DNA of 44,381 nt from an uncultured Bacteroidales bacterium (GTDB lineage: Bacteria > Bacteroidota > Bacteroidia > Bacteroidales > UBA932): assembly GCA_949289565.1 (NCBI GenBank), contig CASEOO010000025.1:1-44381 (forward strand), read 5' to 3'. The translations under genes were made by a program, and so were the position numbers. Shown piece by piece: positions 1-7,871 of this stretch. The stretch's first letter is position 1. Every line of letters starts with the position of its first letter. The notes under the pieces are model-generated. The model saw nothing but the letters and a program-made list of their open reading frames with translations, made no database searches and was not told where the DNA came from.

Positions 1-9
1 AGACATATA

Positions 10-123
10 CTGCGGTGGCAACAGCGGTGAGGAACCACCTCTACCCATACCGAACAGAGAAGTTAAGCTCACTTGCGCCGATGGTACTGCCCCACCAGGT
101 GGGAGAGTAGGCAGCCGCCGCTT
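10..123 (+). rRNA. rrf: 5S ribosomal RNA
   Basis: This is the small RNA of the large ribosomal subunit. The conserved 5S core is visible: CCGAACAGAGAAGTTAAGC near 48-68 and GATGGTACTGC near 80-90, followed by GGTGGGAGAGTAGG. The closing helix I is formed by GCGGTGGC (12-19) and GCCGCCGC (114-121). The rest of the rRNA operon should lie just left of the window. Exact ends are uncertain by a few bases. Confidence 0.95.
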
Positions 124-131
124 TTCAGCTG

Positions 132-170
132 AATGGCCGGAGGTCTTTTCAAAAGACTTCCGGCCATTTT
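132..170 (+). terminator. Rho-independent terminator of the rRNA operon
   Basis: AATGGCCGGAGGTCTTTT and AAAAGACTTCCGGCCATT form a nearly perfect long hairpin directly after the 5S gene, followed by a short T run (167-170). Its position, 9 bases after the RNA, makes it the natural end of the rRNA transcript. Confidence 0.85.
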
Positions 171-265
171 CATTTCATCACATCCAGCATGCTATCCAGC
201 AAGCGCCCCCGCAGCCATCCCTGCCCTTGCCCTCTTCTCATCTGCCGCATATCTGTATATCAAAT

Positions 266-787
266 CTATCAGCATCAAAATAGCTGAGAAATGGCGCAGA
301 TAGTACCTGTGATTGCACTATCTGCATCAAAATAGCTGACAAATGGCGCAGATAGTTCCAACTATGTCATTATCTGCATCATTATCGACTCGGAATGCGA
401 CAGATGGTGCATTAAATGGCACTGTCTGCATCAAAAATGCCGTGAAATGACACAGATAGTTCCTGAGGTGGCACTGTCTGCAACAAAATCGCCGAGAAAT
501 GCCACAGATAGCTCCCGTGGACTGCACTATCTGTATCAAAAAAGCACAAAAATGACGCTGATAGTACCTGTGACTGCACTATCTGCATCAAAATAGCTGA
601 GAAATGGCGCAGATAGTTCCAACTATGTCATTATCTGCATCATTATCGACTCGGAATGCGACAGATGGTGCATTAAATGGCACTATCTGCATCAAAAATG
701 CCGTGAAATGACATAGATAGTTCCCGTGGCTGCACTGTCAGCATCAATAATGCTGAGAAATGACGCGGATAGTACTTTTCCCTGTGC
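266..787. repeat. Ten tandem 52-bp palindromic units, type 1 (CTATCTGC/GCAGATAG)
   Basis: Units start at 266, 318, 370, 422, 474, 527, 579, 631, 683 and 735, a spacing of 52 bp with one 53. Each carries a 38-bp imperfect palindrome, CTATCTGC...GCAGATAG, followed by a 14-15 bp linker. Across the linker the arms also pair, for example GCAGATAGT with ACTATCTGC, giving a second hairpin that is often the stronger one. Units 318-474 are repeated almost exactly 261 bp later (579-735), so the array grew by copying several units at once. I see no gene here. The same 52-bp phase continues into the next array. Confidence 0.9.
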
Positions 788-1083
788 GACTAACTACGCT
801 TTCGAGTCTATGCGGCTTTAGTCCGACATGAAATTGTGCGACTAACTTCGCTTTCGAGTCTATGCGGCTTTAGTCCGACAGTTTCATGTGCGACTAACTA
901 CGTTTTCGAGTCAATGCGGCGTTAGTCCGACACTTTCATGTGTGACTAACTACGTTTCCGTGTCAATGTGGCTTTAGTCCGGCAGTTTCATGCGCGACTA
1001 ACTACGTTTTCGTGTCGATGTGGCGTTAGTCCGACACTTTCAAATGTGGCTGATGGCGTTTTCGGGGCCATGCGATGCATATA
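788..1083 (-). repeat. Array A: five 52-bp units plus one decayed unit, type 2 (GACTAA/TTAGTC)
   Basis: Units start at 788, 840, 892, 944 and 996, exactly 52 bp apart; a decayed sixth begins near 1048. Each unit is GACTAACTACG...GTTAGTCCGACA plus a linker such as CTTTCATGTGC. The first unit starts 53 bp after the last type-1 unit, so both arrays form one in-phase ladder. It is the reverse complement of the arrays that flank the transposase gene at 27252-28139. No gene is seen in this stretch. Confidence 0.9.
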
Positions 1084-1096
1084 ACATAATAAGAAG

Positions 1097-1124
1097 CGGC
1101 TGGCTATAAAACGATAGCCAGCCG
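1097..1124 (-). terminator. Terminator of the uxuB-uxuA operon
   Basis: CGGCTGGCTAT (1097-1107) and ATAGCCAGCCG (1114-1124) form a perfect 11-bp stem with a 6-base loop. On the minus strand the hairpin is followed by the T-rich stretch CTTCTTATTATGTTAT. It lies about 35 bases past the uxuA stop codon, as expected for a rho-independent terminator. Confidence 0.8.
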
Positions 1125-1157
1125 TCCCGAATCATTCTCTCTCAGCAACTCTGAGGA

Positions 1158-2333
1158 TTACTTCAGACCCATGCTCTTGGCGATGCCCATCTGCAGGCCG
1201 CGGAGCTCGGCGATGCCGCGCATCCTGCCGTAATATGAATAGCCTGGATTGCTCTTGCGGTTCAGGTCATCGCACATCTGATGCCCATGGTCAGGACGCA
1301 CAGGGATGGAAACATGGCGGCGCTGCTGAACCTCCAGCAAGGCCTTCATCATGCCGTACATGTCCACATCGCCCTCCAGATGATTCGCCTCGTAGAAATT
1401 GCCATCGGCATCCCTCTTGGTGCTCCTCAGATGGACGAAACCCACCCTGTCGCCGAACTCGTACATCATGGAAACCATGTCATTGTCCGGACGGACACCG
1501 AAAGAACCGGTGCAGAGGCACAGACCGTTAGAAACGTTAGGAACGGCGGCGACGAGCTTGCGGAAATCCTCGGCAGTCGAAAGTATCCTCGGCAGGCCGA
1601 GAATCGGATAAGGCGGGTCGTCAGGATGAATCACCATCTCCACGCCGCATTCATCGGCCACAGGACATATTTCCTTCAGGAAATAAATCAGGTTTGCACG
1701 AAGCTGCTCGGCATCCACGCCGTCATAGCGCGCCAGGGCCTCGCGGAATTGATCCAGAGTGAAACTCTCTTCGCTGCCCGGCAGGCCTGCAATCATATTT
1801 CTGGTCACCAGCTCGATCTCAGCCTCGTCCATCTTCCCGAAACGGGCCTTCGCACGCGCCTTCTCGGCATCGGTATACTCTTTTTCGGCGGCAGGACGCT
1901 TGAGAATGTACAGGTCGAAAGCCATGAAGGCATCCTTTTCGAAACGCAGGCCGCGCGAACCGTCAGCCATCTCATAAAAGAGATTCGTCCTCGTCCAGTC
2001 AAGCACAGGCATGAAATTGTACGTGACGCACTTGATACCGCAGGCGGCCAGATTCCTTATCGACTGTTTGTAATTTTCGATATACTTCTGGAAATCACCG
2101 GTCTGAGTTTTGATGTGCTCATGGACAGGAACACTCTCCACCACGCTCCATGTCAGCCCCGACTCGGCGATCAGAGCCTGTCTTTTCTGAATTTCCTCCA
2201 CGCTCCACACTTCCCCGTTCGGAATATGATGGAGGGCATGCACTATGTCAGTGACGCCGGCTTGCTTAATAAAGCTCAGGCTGACAGGATCATTCGGCCC
2301 GTACCAGCGCCAGCTTTCTTTCATCAAATACAT
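1158..2333 (-). CDS. uxuA: D-mannonate dehydratase UxuA
   Basis: The enzyme removes water from D-mannonate to give 2-keto-3-deoxy-D-gluconate, the convergence point of glucuronate catabolism, in the cytoplasm. The 391-aa length matches the family. The N-terminus carries the hallmark [12 protein letters not shown] followed by [16 protein letters not shown] (residues about 7-45). HPDDPP in the middle and RPDHGHQ near the C-terminus are the conserved metal-site regions of the TIM barrel. The start could be Met1 or Met4 ([10 protein letters not shown]), the latter matching homologs better. It is the second gene of an operon behind the short-chain dehydrogenase, 70 bp downstream of it, and ends in a clear terminator. 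Confidence 0.95.
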   Translation of the reverse strand: MYLMKESWRWYGPNDPVSLSFIKQAGVTDIVHALHHIPNGEVWSVEEIQKRQALIAESGLTWSVVESVPVHEHIKTQTGDFQKYIENYKQSIRNLAACGIKCVTYNFMPVLDWTRTNLFYEMADGSRGLRFEKDAFMAFDLYILKRPAAEKEYTDAEKARAKARFGKMDEAEIELVTRNMIAGLPGSEESFTLDQFREALARYDGVDAEQLRANLIYFLKEICPVADECGVEMVIHPDDPPYPILGLPRILSTAEDFRKLVAAVPNVSNGLCLCTGSFGVRPDNDMVSMMYEFGDRVGFVHLRSTKRDADGNFYEANHLEGDVDMYGMMKALLEVQQRRHVSIPVRPDHGHQMCDDLNRKSNPGYSYYGRMRGIAELRGLQMGIAKSMGLK

Positions 2334-2350
2334 AATTCTTTCTTTTTAGG

Positions 2351-2402
2351 TGCATCTACGATGCAATATAAATTTTCAAGATGCATCTGACGATGCAATA
2401 TA
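2351..2402 (-). repeat. Two short repeated hairpins between uxuB and uxuA
   Basis: TGCATCTACGATGCAATATA (2351-2370) and TGCATCTGACGATGCAATATA (2382-2402) are near-identical direct repeats. Each contains a 5-bp stem, GCATC/GATGC, with a loop of 3 or 4 bases. They fill most of the 70-bp gap and end just before the uxuA start. They could be an RNA-processing or translation-control element, or a DNA operator. Confidence 0.5.
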
Positions 2403-2403
2403 A

Positions 2404-3222
2404 TTAAATAGAGAATGCGTCAAAACCGCCGTCCACAACAGCTACAGTGCCTGTCACGGCCTTCGAAGCATCGGAAGCCAGCCAATGCAGAGTTCCGAGC
2501 AGCTCTTCCGGCTCCAGGAATCTGTTAATAGGAGTATGAGACAGGATAGTGCGGGACCTGTCGGTCAGGCTGCCGTCCGGATTGGTCAGCAGAGTACGGT
2601 TCTGGTTAGTAAGAAGGAAACCTGGAGCTATGGCGTTGACCCTGATGTTCTCGCTGAATTTCATGGCAAGTTCTGCACAGAGATATTTGGTCCAGTTCGT
2701 CACGGCCGCCTTTGCCACACCGTAGCCGGCCACCCTGGTCAGAGGACGGAGAGCTGACTCGCTGGCGAAATTGATGATCGAGCCGGACTTCTGCTCTGCC
2801 ATTGCCTTGGCGAAGACCATGGTAGGGATGATGGTGCCGAAGAGATTCAGTTCGGTGACCTTCTTCACAGCCTCGATGTCGAGGTCGAAGATAGTTTTGT
2901 CAGGCGGCACGGTGGCAGCAGGCATATTGCCGCCGGCGGCATTCAGAAGAATGTCGATTCTGCCGTATTTTTCCATGATTTTGGCATAATTGTCCTCCAG
3001 GACGGCCTTGTCCAGAACATTAGTAGGGAGGAACATGGCCTCTCCGCCGTCTGCCTTGATTTCTGAAATGATTCCTTCAGCTGTGGCTGCCGCACGCTCG
3101 AGGTCCAGAAGAACGACCTTGGCCCCCTGGGCGGCGAAATACTTGACGATAGTGGTTCCGAGGATGCCGCATGCACCGGTCATCACAGCCACTTTCCCCT
3201 TGATGTCAAACAAATCTTTCAT
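2404..3222 (-). CDS. uxuB: D-mannonate oxidoreductase (fructuronate reductase), SDR family
   Basis: This is a short-chain dehydrogenase of 272 aa. It has the nucleotide-binding motif TGACGILG (15-22), NAAG (94-97), a candidate catalytic Ser at 154, and Tyr167/Lys171 in YGVAK. The C-terminal VDGGFDAF is typical of the group. Placement directly upstream of uxuA, together with resemblance to the Bacillus YjmF/UxuB-type SDRs, indicates interconversion of D-fructuronate and D-mannonate with NAD(P)H. This differs from the longer, non-SDR UxuB of E. coli. It is the first gene of the operon; a promoter candidate lies about 150 bp upstream. Confidence 0.85.
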   Translation of the reverse strand: MKDLFDIKGKVAVMTGACGILGTTIVKYFAAQGAKVVLLDLERAAATAEGIISEIKADGGEAMFLPTNVLDKAVLEDNYAKIMEKYGRIDILLNAAGGNMPAATVPPDKTIFDLDIEAVKKVTELNLFGTIIPTMVFAKAMAEQKSGSIINFASESALRPLTRVAGYGVAKAAVTNWTKYLCAELAMKFSENIRVNAIAPGFLLTNQNRTLLTNPDGSLTDRSRTILSHTPINRFLEPEELLGTLHWLASDASKAVTGTVAVVDGGFDAFSI

Positions 3223-3365
3223 AGTGAGATATTTATGTTATTTTAATGTGATTCAGTCCTGTCGTTGGGCCAAGTTTTTCATCCCAGGCGTTGTCTTCTC
3301 GCCTCCAACTGTAAATTATTCTAATGACACTTGTGCAATAATGTTACTATATTGTCAACATTGGC

Positions 3366-3407
3366 CGTGCACGTACACAAAGGTACGTATAATTTTGGTT
3401 TATCCAA
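3366..3407 (-). promoter_or_regulatory. Candidate promoter of uxuB-uxuA with palindrome at the start site
   Basis: On the minus strand a -33 TTG (plus positions 3405-3407) is followed after 19 bp by TACCTTTG (3378-3385), which fits the Bacteroidota consensus TAnnTTTG. The palindrome CGTGCACG (3366-3373) falls where transcription should start, making it a possible operator for the divergent LacI-type regulator. The leader to the ATG would be about 150 nt. The remaining gap (3223-3579) shows no gene. Confidence 0.5.
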
Positions 3408-3579
3408 CAAAAAATACAATATTTGTATGTTTTAAGAAAATTGTTGCATTTTTCAGTAAAATTGGCTTCCGGAATTGAAAAAAACTTCATGTCCATCGGC
3501 GGGACAACCCTTTTGCCAGCGATGCTGAAAATCTGGAACGAGGACGGAATGACTGCGAAGCAAGATTAAATTGATTGAG

Positions 3580-4647
3580 ATGGCAAAACAGGTAAAAATT
3601 AAAGACATTGCACAAATGGCCGGAGTGTCCGCCGGCACAGTGGACAGGATACTGCACAACAGAGGGAACGTTTCTCCTGCCAGCCGCGAAGCTGTGGAGC
3701 GCGTTCTTGCCAAAACCGGATACAAATACAACATCCACACCTCGGCAGTATCGCTTAAAAAATCCTACAAAGTAGTGATAGCGATTCCTACAGCCATAAA
3801 AGGCGAATATTGGGGGAATATCCGCAAAGGCATAGAGCACGCGCTTGAAGAATATTCGGACGTGACCATTGAATGCGAATATGCTTTCTACGACCAGTTC
3901 GACATCTATTCCTGCAGGAACTCATTCTCTTCCATACCTGAGATGCAGCCCAATGCCGTCATTATAGGAGCGACCTTTATATCCGAGACACAGATTCTGT
4001 GCGCCAGGCTTGAAGAGAAAGGCATCCCTTATGTTTTCGTCGATGCCTCCATTGAAGGAACGCATCCTGCCGCCACATATTCGTCAGACCAGCACATCTG
4101 CGGACGGATAATAGGAAGGCTGCTGAACCTCTTCACTCCACGGGATGCCGAGCTCGCAGTATTCGGTTCCAGGCGCATCGGAAACGAGCGTGCCAGCAAT
4201 TCGCTCGCCAGGATGTCGGGGCTTGCTGAATATTTTCAGGAACTGAGCTACCGGCGTGTCATAAAAGAATCCAAAATCTTCGAGCAGCATCCTGAAGAGT
4301 CCACCAGAAACATCCTGCAGTTCCTCGATGAGAATCCTGCAGTAAAAGGCATAGCCGTCCTGAACTCCAGAGGATATATTCTGGCGGACATCCTTTCTTC
4401 CAACAATATCAAAGACATCAAGATCATCTGCTTCGACCTGACTGAAAACAACATGAGATGTGTCCAGAACGGGACATTGTCCGCTATCATATGCCAAAGG
4501 CCTGAATTGCAGGGCTTCTATGCAATCAAGGCCATCATCCGGACTCTTCTGTACAATCTGCCGGAGAAAGGGTCAGTACATCTGATGCCGGCGGATATCA
4601 TCATCAAGGAGAATCTGCCTATGTATAAGGAAATATACGCGGAATGA
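3580..4647 (+). CDS. LacI-family transcriptional regulator with periplasmic-binding-protein-like domain
   Basis: This is probably the local repressor or activator of the hexuronate genes. The N-terminus has the LacI helix-turn-helix (KIKDIAQMAGVSAGTVDRIL, about residues 6-25) and the hinge region. A sugar-binding domain of the type-1 periplasmic-binding fold follows, with its C-terminal lobe near ICFDLTENN. The ATG at 3580 is chosen because the alternative nine bases upstream is TTG and adds only three residues. It is divergent from uxuB across a roughly 350-bp gap, the usual arrangement for a dedicated regulator. The effector is not evident; a hexuronate intermediate is inferred from context. 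bioA follows 46 bp downstream, so some readthrough is possible. Confidence 0.85.
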   Translation: MAKQVKIKDIAQMAGVSAGTVDRILHNRGNVSPASREAVERVLAKTGYKYNIHTSAVSLKKSYKVVIAIPTAIKGEYWGNIRKGIEHALEEYSDVTIECEYAFYDQFDIYSCRNSFSSIPEMQPNAVIIGATFISETQILCARLEEKGIPYVFVDASIEGTHPAATYSSDQHICGRIIGRLLNLFTPRDAELAVFGSRRIGNERASNSLARMSGLAEYFQELSYRRVIKESKIFEQHPEESTRNILQFLDENPAVKGIAVLNSRGYILADILSSNNIKDIKIICFDLTENNMRCVQNGTLSAIICQRPELQGFYAIKAIIRTLLYNLPEKGSVHLMPADIIIKENLPMYKEIYAE

Positions 4648-4693
4648 CGGTTGCAGTCAAAATGAGATGAATGATTTTTAACCGGCAAAATAA

Positions 4694-5968
4694 ATGAAAG
4701 ACAATTTCGACAGAGAACACCTCTGGCATCCATATACATCCACCACGAATCCATTGCCTGTTTATAAGGCAGACCGTGCCGAAGGATGTGAAATAATCCT
4801 TGAAGACGGGCGGCGCCTGATAGACGGAATGTCATCCTGGTGGTGCGCCATCCACGGCTACAACCATCCGGTCCTGAACGCCGCGGCACAGGCCCAGCTG
4901 CAGAAAATGTCGCATGTGATGTTCGGCGGACTGACACACGGCCCGGCGATAGAACTCGGACGGCTGCTTCTGAAGATAGCCCCGCCTTCCATGAACAAGA
5001 TTTTCTATGCCGACAGCGGTTCCGTGGCCGTGGAAGTAGCCATGAAGATGGCAGTCCAGTGCCAGTATTCCACCGGGCATCCTGAAAAAACGAACTTCGT
5101 GACTATACGGCGCGGCTATCATGGCGACACCTGGAATGCAATGTCGGTCTGTGATCCCGTGACAGGAATGCACAGCCTTTTCGGAAGCGCCCTTCCGGTG
5201 CGTTTCTTTGTGCCATCTCCTTCGTCACGCTTCGGCGGCGAGTGGAATCCGGAGGACATCAAGCCCCTTCAGAAAATCCTTGAAACACATCATGGAGAAA
5301 TCGCCTCGCTGATACTGGAGCCGATAGTCCAGGGCGCAGGCGGCATGTGGTTCTATCATCCGGAATACCTCCGGCAGGCTGCCAGGCTGTGCCGCGAGTA
5401 CGGAATCCTCCTGATTTTCGACGAGATAGCCACAGGCTTCGGCAGAACAGGGAAGCTTTTCGCATGGGAACATGCCGGCGTGGAGCCTGACATTATGTGC
5501 ATAGGCAAGGCATTGACCGGAGGTTACATGACTTTCTCCGCTGTCCTGGCCTCCGACGAGGTCGCAAACGGCATATCGGACAACTATCCCCGCGCATTCA
5601 TGCATGGACCTACATTCATGGGCAACCCTCTCGCATGCGCCGTCGCCAAGGCTTCCACTGAACTGCTTCTGAGCCAGGACTGGAAGGTGCGCATCCGCGC
5701 AATAGAAGACCAGCTCCGTCATGAATTGTCTCCTGCGGCGGCTCTCAAGTCTGTCAATGACGTGCGCGTGCTGGGTGCCATCGGCGTGATAGAAGTCAAG
5801 AATCCTGTGGATATGGCATTCATGCAGAGACGATTCGTCGAGGAAGGAGTATGGGTGAGGCCTTTCGGACGACTTGTCTATGTCATGCCGCCATACATAA
5901 TCACTCCTGAGCAGCTTTCGCGTCTCACTGAGGCCCTCGTGAAAATCGTCGGTGAACTTCAGGCGTAA
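4694..5968 (+). CDS. bioA: Adenosylmethionine-8-amino-7-oxononanoate aminotransferase BioA
   Basis: This PLP enzyme converts 7-keto-8-aminopelargonate to 7,8-diaminopelargonate using S-adenosylmethionine as amino donor, the antepenultimate step of biotin synthesis. Visible signatures are HLWHPYTS (9-16), SSWW (47-50), GYHGDT (141-146, with the substrate-site Tyr), [13 protein letters not shown] (Asp243, contacting the PLP ring) and the PLP lysine Lys272 in CIGKALTGG. The 424-aa length is normal. bioD follows after 15 bp, so the two are co-transcribed. No bioB, bioF or bioC is present in the window. Confidence 0.95.
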   Translation: MKDNFDREHLWHPYTSTTNPLPVYKADRAEGCEIILEDGRRLIDGMSSWWCAIHGYNHPVLNAAAQAQLQKMSHVMFGGLTHGPAIELGRLLLKIAPPSMNKIFYADSGSVAVEVAMKMAVQCQYSTGHPEKTNFVTIRRGYHGDTWNAMSVCDPVTGMHSLFGSALPVRFFVPSPSSRFGGEWNPEDIKPLQKILETHHGEIASLILEPIVQGAGGMWFYHPEYLRQAARLCREYGILLIFDEIATGFGRTGKLFAWEHAGVEPDIMCIGKALTGGYMTFSAVLASDEVANGISDNYPRAFMHGPTFMGNPLACAVAKASTELLLSQDWKVRIRAIEDQLRHELSPAAALKSVNDVRVLGAIGVIEVKNPVDMAFMQRRFVEEGVWVRPFGRLVYVMPPYIITPEQLSRLTEALVKIVGELQA

Positions 5969-5983
5969 TAATCTCGGAAAATT

Positions 5984-6631
5984 ATGAAAATGAACAATAT
6001 ATATTTCATAAGCGGCATAGATACCGGAATAGGGAAAAGCTATGCTGCCGGCTATCTGGCCAAACTTTGGAATGAAAGGGGAGTGAGGACCATTACGCAG
6101 AAGCTTGTCCAGACCGGAAATGACGGAATATCGGAAGATATAGAACTTCACAGGCGGATCATGGGCTGCGGATTGCTTCCCGAAGACCATGAAGGGCTGA
6201 CCATGCCGGAGATTTTCAGCTACCCGTGTTCGCCTCACTTGGCCGCGGAAATAGACGGCAGGCAGATTGATTTCGGAAAGATAGAAAAGGCGGCTGAAGA
6301 GCTTTCGCGGCGCTATGATGCTGTTCTGCTCGAAGGTGCCGGAGGCCTTATGGTGCCTCTGACGAGGCAATGCCTGACCATCGACTATGCCGCAGAACAC
6401 GGCTGGCCTCTGGTTTTCGTCACTTCAGGGCGTCTGGGTAGCATAAACCATCTCCTGCTCAGCCTGGAGGCTGTGCAGAGAAGGGGAATGAAACTACATA
6501 CGCTCATATATAATATGTATCCCGCCGATGAAGACAAGATCATACAGCGGGATACCAAAAACTATGTGAGAGATTATCTGTCGGAAAACTGGCCTGATGC
6601 GGAGTTTGTCATTCTTCCTGTGCTTGAGTGA
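5984..6631 (+). CDS. bioD: Dethiobiotin synthetase BioD
   Basis: BioD closes the ureido ring of dethiobiotin from 7,8-diaminopelargonate, CO2 and ATP. The P-loop GIDTGIGKS is at residues 11-19, followed by the substrate-binding Lys/Thr region (QKLVQTG) and the EGAGGLMVPL signature near the middle. The 215-aa length is usual. It is the second gene of a bioA-bioD pair. Its last 23 bases overlap, tail to tail, the end of the minus-strand BNR lipoprotein gene. I see no terminator between the converging genes. Confidence 0.93.
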   Translation: MKMNNIYFISGIDTGIGKSYAAGYLAKLWNERGVRTITQKLVQTGNDGISEDIELHRRIMGCGLLPEDHEGLTMPEIFSYPCSPHLAAEIDGRQIDFGKIEKAAEELSRRYDAVLLEGAGGLMVPLTRQCLTIDYAAEHGWPLVFVTSGRLGSINHLLLSLEAVQRRGMKLHTLIYNMYPADEDKIIQRDTKNYVRDYLSENWPDAEFVILPVLE

Positions 6632-7871
6632 TACCGGCATAGGTCTCGGACAGTTTTTCCCGGAAATCAGCGATTCTGTGAAAAGTGATGAAGTTCGCAT
6701 TGTGATATGAGTCGGCTCCGCCGTATCTGTCATCGAAGGCCGTTCTGGAAACGAACACCATATCATTGCCGTCAGGCAGCCAGTCGATATACTGGAACGC
6801 ATGATTTTTGACATCGTCGTGCGACAGTATCACTTCATGTACAGTCCACTGCTTCAAGTCGGCCGAGCTGCACAGCGTCAGAGTGTTTCTGACGTATCCC
6901 GGATTCATGTTGACAAATTCCTTTTTCACATAGTTCGACAGAGTCCAGTACCTTCCGCTTTCCTCATCATATCGTATTGTGAACTTTTTCGCGCCTCCGG
7001 GCATTTCATAAAAGCCTGAAGTCTCGTCAAAAGAAATGGCTGAGCCGTCATCGGAAACATCGATGACAGCTATCCTTTCTTTCTGGTTCTGAGGCATCTC
7101 AACCCTCATCACCAGTTTCATCTTTCCATCAGGGCCCGGAACTGCATTCCCCTCCAGCCAGCCTCCGAAATATCCTTCCAGATATCCGGGATCGTATGGC
7201 AGCTGATTTGAAAATGTCCAGTTTCCCGCATCCATCAGGTCGCTGTCTGCCGGCGCGGACATGATCATGGCGCTGTACTCTTTCGGCCACGCAGAGAAGT
7301 TCGGGTTTACAGCTTCAAAAGCCCTGTATATCCGGCCCTCGTGGACGGCGGCCGGTGTCGGGGCAGTATGAAATTCGCCAGACCTCAGAAGACCGTTGCC
7401 GGCCGATACGGAACCTGTCCATGTATGTCCTCCGTCAGATGACTTCCGGATGACAATGTTTCCGTTGGGAGCGTCAGTCCCCATGATATAGACATTGCCG
7501 CTGTGAAGAAAGATGTTCGACCATGCCTGGCCTTCGGCAATGGATGCTCTCAGAGTCCATGTCTCTCCCTTGTCTTCGGAAGCATATATGTCAGTCTGTT
7601 TCGGCACTGGGCATGCAGGCCCTCCCTGCTCTACAGACACGAGGTATGTCCCGTCTTCCAGAATGCAGATGGAAGGAGAGCCAGGGTAAATACGTGAGGC
7701 CGCCTTGTAATGGCATATTTCCACTCCGGGAACATCGTATGTCACAGGCTTGGACGGCCCGTTGCCTTCAGATTCCTGCTTGGAGCAGGCAGAGGCCAGG
7801 AACACAGCTTGTGTCAAGCTCAGGATTGCGAGAGCTGTCATTTTATTCGACCAGAATTTCATCATGTCCAT
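6609..7871 (-). CDS. Sialidase-fold (BNR/Asp-box) secreted lipoprotein
   Basis: This is a surface or periplasmic beta-propeller protein. It has a lipoprotein signal peptide ending in the lipobox LASAC and two Asp boxes, ASEDKGETW and KSSDGGHTW. RIYPGSPSI recalls the region that carries the first catalytic arginine of sialidases, but I cannot confirm the full Arg triad, so it may be a non-sialidase glycosidase or a binding protein. It is the last gene of the long operon. The start at 7871 overlaps the GH2 stop by 29 bp in another frame, which suggests translational coupling. Met3 or Met4 (7865, 7862) are alternative starts with a more usual signal peptide. Confidence 0.75.
   Translation of the reverse strand: MDMMKFWSNKMTALAILSLTQAVFLASACSKQESEGNGPSKPVTYDVPGVEICHYKAASRIYPGSPSICILEDGTYLVSVEQGGPACPVPKQTDIYASEDKGETWTLRASIAEGQAWSNIFLHSGNVYIMGTDAPNGNIVIRKSSDGGHTWTGSVSAGNGLLRSGEFHTAPTPAAVHEGRIYRAFEAVNPNFSAWPKEYSAMIMSAPADSDLMDAGNWTFSNQLPYDPGYLEGYFGGWLEGNAVPGPDGKMKLVMRVEMPQNQKERIAVIDVSDDGSAISFDETSGFYEMPGGAKKFTIRYDEESGRYWTLSNYVKKEFVNMNPGYVRNTLTLCSSADLKQWTVHEVILSHDDVKNHAFQYIDWLPDGNDMVFVSRTAFDDRYGGADSYHNANFITFHRIADFREKLSETYAGITQAQEE

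Noticed and set aside
327..539. 70-codon open frame on the minus strand
   Set aside because: It lies entirely inside the 52-bp type-1 repeat array and merely reads through the repeat.
1281..2390. 369-codon open frame on the plus strand opposite uxuA
   Set aside because: It is a shadow of uxuA caused by codon bias; the translation resembles no family, while uxuA is unmistakable.
5225..6400. 391-codon open frame opposite bioA/bioD
   Set aside because: It spans two well-supported genes on the other strand and has no recognisable domains.
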